Shown here: positions 59,865 through 64,000 of the stretch, piece by piece
Numbering within the stretch: position 1 is the stretch's first letter
Layout: every line of letters starts with the position of its first letter
Origin: Verticillium longisporum
Taxonomy: Eukaryota > Ascomycota > Sordariomycetes > Glomerellales > Plectosphaerellaceae
Reading direction: 5' to 3'
Assembly (NCBI GenBank): GCA_019188255.1
Contig: JAETXT010000016.1
Coordinates: 558,001-622,000, forward strand
Length of the DNA: 64,000 nt
Translations under genes and position numbers: made by a program
Notes under the pieces: generated by a model
Told to the model about the DNA's origin: nothing
Seen by the model: only the letters and a program-made list of their open reading frames with translations
Databases searched by the model: none

Positions 59865-61491
59865 TTAAGCAGTGGTAGTAGCGCCGGCAGCAGCCGCGGG
59901 GACTGCAGGGGCGGCATCGGTCGCCGTGACGGCGGTGGTAGCGGGAGCCTCGGTGGTGGCCGCGGCGGGGGCGCCCTCCTCAGCACCGTTGGCCTTCTCC
60001 TCGGGAGAGTTGGCCTCCTCATCAGTCTTGCCAGGACTGTCGATGGCAACCTAGATAGCGATCTCGCGGCCCCCAGACTCCTTGCCGTGCATCTCGCTGA
60101 CGGCCATCTGCTGAAGCTCCTCGGGGGCGAGGGTAACGAAGCCGAAGCCACGGCCCTTGCGGGGCTCACCGCGGGCCTGGAGCTTCTTGATCATGAAGCG
60201 GGGGATGGGGCGGAGGGCGATCTTGGCGGAAGAGGGCGAGTAGGCCTCGAAAAGCTCCTTAAGCTACGTCCCAGCATGTTAGTCGTGGCTCTCAACATGA
60301 TCGTCAAATTGATGAAATTTAAAAAAAAAAAAAAAAAAGACACACCTTCTCCTCGGTCAGGTCGTAAGGCAGGTTGGCGACCATGACCTTAGTCTTGGAA
60401 GCAACGCCGTCGGCGGGGGGGCCACGCTCCCGGCGTTCACGGGGAGGACGGGGCTCCTTGTTCTTGGCCGAGTCGGCGGCGACGTCCTTGTTGGTAACAT
60501 CGCCAAGGGGTTGAGCCTCAGCAGGGGCAGGGGCGGCAGCCTCGACAGGGGCGGCAGCGGCCTCGGCACCCTCCTCCTGGTTGCCATCCTAGACTTCATG
60601 TTAGCTCATAGAACTCGCAAAGTCAAGACTCTGGCACCTACGCGACCGTTGCGGGCACCACGGCCACCACGGCCGCGACCACGACCGCGGCCAGAGGGGC
60701 GGCGGCGGTTGCCCTCGCCGGCACCCTCACCGTTGGCGGCGTCAGCCTTCTCGCCGGCAGGCTCGGGCTTGCGAGCGAGCTGGACGGAAACCTTGCGCTC
60801 CAGAATCTCCTTGCCGGACAGCTCAGAGATGGCGCGCTCGGCCTCAGTAGGGGTAGAGAGGTCGACGAAGGCGTAGCCAACGGGACGGTCGGTGCGGGGG
60901 TTCTTGGGAATGGAGACGGACTCGCTGTGGACAGAGGCAGGTCAGCAAGCGGTTAAGAAGATGGCGATAATATTTAGACATGATTTTGGGATGATGTTGT
61001 GGGCGATGTGTCATCCGGCAGAGATGAGCCCACGGAAGGAACATCGCCACTGATGCTTTGGACAGCGTCTTCAGCGATGGTGGTGATTTGCTCGTGATGG
61101 TTCGGCAACACCCTGGCCATTACAACGATGAGGTTGCGAGAGCATAGAGGTCCAGACTGGCATAACAGGAAGGGATGCCCGCATATGAGTACGGGTATTG
61201 CCACCTTCAGACGATGGTGCGGGAAGGAGAGTGATGATGATCATGATGACAGAGAAGATGGAAAACTCACACAAGGTAACCCTTGAAGAACTCCTTGAGT
61301 TCCCCCTCGGTCGTCGCATAGGCCAGGTTGCCGATGTAGAGACGGCGTCCCTCAGCAGCGCTGGCGAGGACGGCGTCATTGTTGGCGGCGGCAGGCTTGT
61401 TGTCGGTGACCTTCTCGGCGATCGAGGTATTGCTCAGAGCATTGGTAACGTCCTGGACGGCGTCGGTGACCTTCTCCACAACGGCAGACAT
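59865..61491 (-). CDS. Two-RRM RNA-binding protein with in-frame TAG before its Ala-rich tail
   Basis: Cytoplasmic or nuclear mRNA-binding protein of unknown target. Start ATG 61491; introns 60925-61270 (346 nt, long for this genome), 60589-60641 and 60264-60345. RRM1: RNP2 LYIGNL and RNP1 VGYAFVDL, split by the long intron. A Gly/Arg linker (SGRGRGRGRGGRGARNGR) and an acidic Ala/Pro-rich linker follow. RRM2: RNP2 VMVANLPYDLTEEK and RNP1 RGFGFVTL, ending GGREIAI. Codon 320 (60051-60053) is TAG, replacing an expected Lys (AAG) in REIAI-K-VAIDSPGK. The same frame then continues 61 codons as an Ala/Thr-rich tail to TAA 59865-59867. The four exons plus tail total 382 codons exactly. Truncation would leave both RRMs. 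Confidence 0.88.
60321..60338. repeat. A18 homopolymer in intron
   Basis: Eighteen consecutive A on the plus strand, just inside the donor of the third intron of the RRM gene; read as T on the transcribed strand. Confidence 0.8.
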
Positions 61492-63965
61492 GTTGGATGA
61501 TGGGATGTGTGTTGTGTGGTTGGAATATGGAGATGGGTGTTTGTGTTGAGATGACGTGCGACGAGGTTGTGTCGAACTTGGAGGACCTGGGTTTAGAAAG
61601 AAGGTCCGAGGTTGGAAGATGGATCGAAGTTCGGGATGAGTTGAACTCTGAGACAATGGAGGGGATTGTTAGGGTAGCTTGGTGCCCTAGATGCTTGAAG
61701 AGGGGAAGACAGACGACTTGCGTTGCGCGGTGACACAGTTTCTTGATGTTTTGTGATGGGGAGAAGAGGGAAGAAAGGAGAGGTCTGGAGTTGCCTGGAG
61801 GTAAGTACAAATATTTTTTCCCCTTGAGTGCAGGGGGTGGTGACCGGGGGGCAAATGGGAGGGGGGCCAGCACCAGGCAGGTCGTGGGACGCCTCCTGTG
61901 GAAGGAGTGGAGGAGCGACGGCACGAAGAATGGGAGGCACCTGCTCGTGTCTGTGAGCCCTGCCACTGACTTGGCAGGTACCTTAGCCTTCCGTACCCGG
62001 GAGAGCTTGGGGGGGGGCTTCTATTGTGCGACGAGCAGGGGCTTGAAGGGTGTCAAATGTTCGAACATGGGCCAGGCACGTTTTGCGCAACTGTCGCTCC
62101 AGGCACATGGCAAGACAGGTTTGTGTTCCATTTCTTTTCTTAAATATGCACTGATCATGATAACTTTTTTCCTTCCTTCAAGCAGTGTCGAACACTTTCG
62201 ACATGGGCATAACCAGCCTGGGCATAAGGGCCTATGAGGCCCAGTGAACGCCCAAGGCACGGCAACTTCGCTACTGGGGTGTCTGACTTGATCGCGTGCG
62301 TCGGCTTTCATGGATACAGGGAGAAAACATTCCTTCAGGCACTGTACATCATAAAGCATCGCCCATATCGGTACTTACGGCAGGTGTCACTCGAGATTCA
62401 TCCCGGTCTTGTTCACAGCCGCGAGTACGGCAACCAGGAGCAAGGAAGTACTTGCCCATTTTATCGTTTGACTTTGAGGTTTGGTGTCGTGGGAGGAGGT
62501 TCAGTTTGCACGCCTCCACACATTCTGTGTTGACCTGTCACATGTGGAGTTCAAACCTCACAGCCAGCGAGCTCTTGCCACGTCCGCTGAAGCTAGCCCC
62601 AAGCTCACGGCAACTGCCCGTCTAGTGGGTGCGTGGGTGCCAATGGCCCCAGCTTTGCCATCACCCCATGTAGGCAGTGACTGCCCACTGGCTGTCTAGT
62701 GGGTACAACGCTCCCCCAAACACGCTGGAGCAGCCAGGAGCTCCCATGCAACCCTCTTCGTGTCTGGCCTACCAAGCAAGTACTGTGCCATACCTACCTC
62801 CTTGTGACAGTTAGGGGAGGAGGAACCTTGGCTGAGAAAGAGGCTTCTGGAAGCAGCCCTAGTCAGCAACTCCCGGTCGAGGAAACTGGGGTGAACCCCC
62901 CCCCCCTTCTTTGCGGAAATGCTTCTAATGTCGAGCAACCAAGATGTTTTTGAAGGCGTGCATTCAAGCAAACAACCACTGCCGCTATCTCCATCACGCA
63001 TCTCCTTATCACTTCATCATCAGGTAGGTAGGCGACGTTCATGCTAGGGTCACTTGCAAGGAGGGTACGATATCTCCACCGTCGATCGCCTCACTCTCAG
63101 GTAGACCCCTGGGTTACATTCACCATCACAGACCATCAATAGCGAACAGCATACCAAAATAATGCGGTTACGGGCTCTCAATCCTCCGAGCGAATTGCAC
63201 AATTCCCATGAGATTGCCTTCAGACCTGGACAATCTCCCTGACCCACCCCCTTTCGCTCTCGGGCGTTGCGTCAGTGACAAAGACCCCTGGCGAGGCGCA
63301 TAGCCTCGCCCTTGTCAGCCCCTGGATGGGGTTGCTCAATCTTTTGATTCTCAGCACTCTTCCCCCTGTTTATCGGCGGCTGGCTTGAGAGTCGGTGACT
63401 GACATCGATCACGTTCTGTTGGGGGCTACAAAAACGTACAGTAACTTTTCCATGCAATCTTTTCCATGCTATCAGTCCATCGCGTTATGTATAACAAATC
63501 TCTCTTATTCAGCAAGGAGAGGCTTCTGAAAGCTGCATCACGACAAGGCTATGGTCAACTAACCGTATGGCATGACCAAACCTGGCGCGAGTTGCCTGGA
63601 GTCTGCATGCGATGGCGCCGCTTCTCCGGGCCTCTGGGTCCCCGTTGCGCTGAATTTCCAGGGTAGCAACCCCCTTCAGGCCTAGACGCTGTTCATCTAG
63701 CTACTTAGCACCACAAAGTCCGATTAGCGATCTCGCCCGACGTGAGCCCTGTCGCTCCGTGGCAGCCAAACCCGCCCCGTGGCTTCGCACAACCCGCATG
63801 CCGAGTTTGGCAGCCGCAAACTCCGATGCCGCCCGTTAGTCACACTGTTGGGAATCCAACGACGCATCGTGATTGAATATCTCGCGCTCAATTGATCTGC
63901 CTCTTGCAACTTCGCTCCTCTCACAATTTGCCTCAATTCGAGCTTTGCGCATCGCCTAGGTCAAG
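61492..63965. other. Long intergenic region, 2.5 kb
   Basis: Upstream of the RRM gene and of the putative gene at the right edge. It contains a pyrimidine-rich leader on the minus strand, a G7 run at about 62010, C-runs near 62898, and two copies of GTCTAGTGGGT (about 62620 and 62693). No protein or RNA gene was recognised. Confidence 0.4.
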
Positions 63966-64000
63966 ATGGCCGTTATGGAGAGAGACCAGCCAGTTGAACT
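63966..64000 (+). CDS. Possible 5' end of a gene running off the right edge
   Basis: ATG 63966 sits in a good context (GGTCAAG-ATGGCC) and opens MAVMERDQPVE before the window ends. Eleven codons are too few to identify a family. This is a guess from start context and the gene-spaced position. Confidence 0.3.
   Translation, partial: MAVMERDQPVE

Noticed and set aside
1..64000. Repeat-induced point mutation (RIP) as cause of the stop codons
   Set aside because: The TAC-to-TAG and AAG-to-TAG changes inferred here are transversions and isolated. RIP gives dense CpA-to-TpA transitions in duplicated DNA, which I do not see.
1..64000. Biosynthetic gene cluster around the three efflux genes
   Set aside because: No PKS, NRPS, terpene synthase, P450 or pathway regulator lies nearby; neighbours are housekeeping genes.
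1..64000. Transposable elements, CRISPR arrays, rRNA genes
   Set aside because: No transposase or reverse transcriptase frames, terminal repeats, repeat-spacer arrays or rRNA sequence were found on either strand.

Overview
This window comes from the nuclear genome of a filamentous ascomycete, most likely a Sordariomycete. The genes are monocistronic, with many 45-110 nt introns that carry fungal CTGAC/CTAAC-type branch sites. They include an arg-2/cpa-1-type arginine attenuator uORF, a siderophore-type GATA factor (SreA/SRE), a fungal deuterolysin, two full-size PDR-type ABC-G pumps and an Mcr1-like cytochrome b5 reductase. There is no sign of a bacterial or plasmid replicon, CRISPR, IS element or recognisable transposon. 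I cannot resolve the genus. All exon limits below come from reading splice sites against conserved family frames; none has transcript support.

Layout. 0-8 kb: a Dal5-like MFS permease (minus, running off the left edge) is divergent from an adenine/adenosine deaminase-like gene (plus). Then comes PDR pump 1 (minus). 10.7-16 kb: WW-domain protein (plus), cytochrome b5 reductase (minus), 14-TM MFS exporter (minus). 19-25 kb: secreted deuterolysin and a muniscin/Syp1-like endocytic adaptor (both plus). 25-33 kb: SNF2 helicase with embedded RING (plus), a hidden 71-residue gene (minus), ribosome-biogenesis factor ESF1 (plus). 33-41 kb: tRNA-Ala(CGC), a conserved fungal protein of unknown role, an intron-containing tRNA-Ala(AGC), PDR pump 2. 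43.9-50 kb: sreA-type GATA repressor and a conserved unknown nuclear-type protein. 50.6-61.5 kb: Acinus-like SAP protein, arginine-specific carbamoyl-phosphate synthase small subunit with its three-exon uORF, ETF-beta, ArfGAP, and a two-RRM protein. A new gene seems to start at the extreme right edge (63966).

The genes are mostly unrelated housekeeping or accessory functions, not a biosynthetic cluster. Possible functional links are limited to the divergent permease/purine-deaminase pair and to several efflux systems (two PDR pumps, one MFS exporter).

The most striking property is a set of seven reading-frame lesions spread over six otherwise well-conserved genes: four apparent one-base (mod 3) losses and three in-frame stops. 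They are either base-calling or assembly errors or, for the two UAG codons, candidates for fungal stop-loss A-to-I mRNA editing. Anyone using these models should check those seven positions first. The clearest regulatory element is the 24-codon arginine attenuator peptide upstream of the carbamoyl-phosphate synthase gene.
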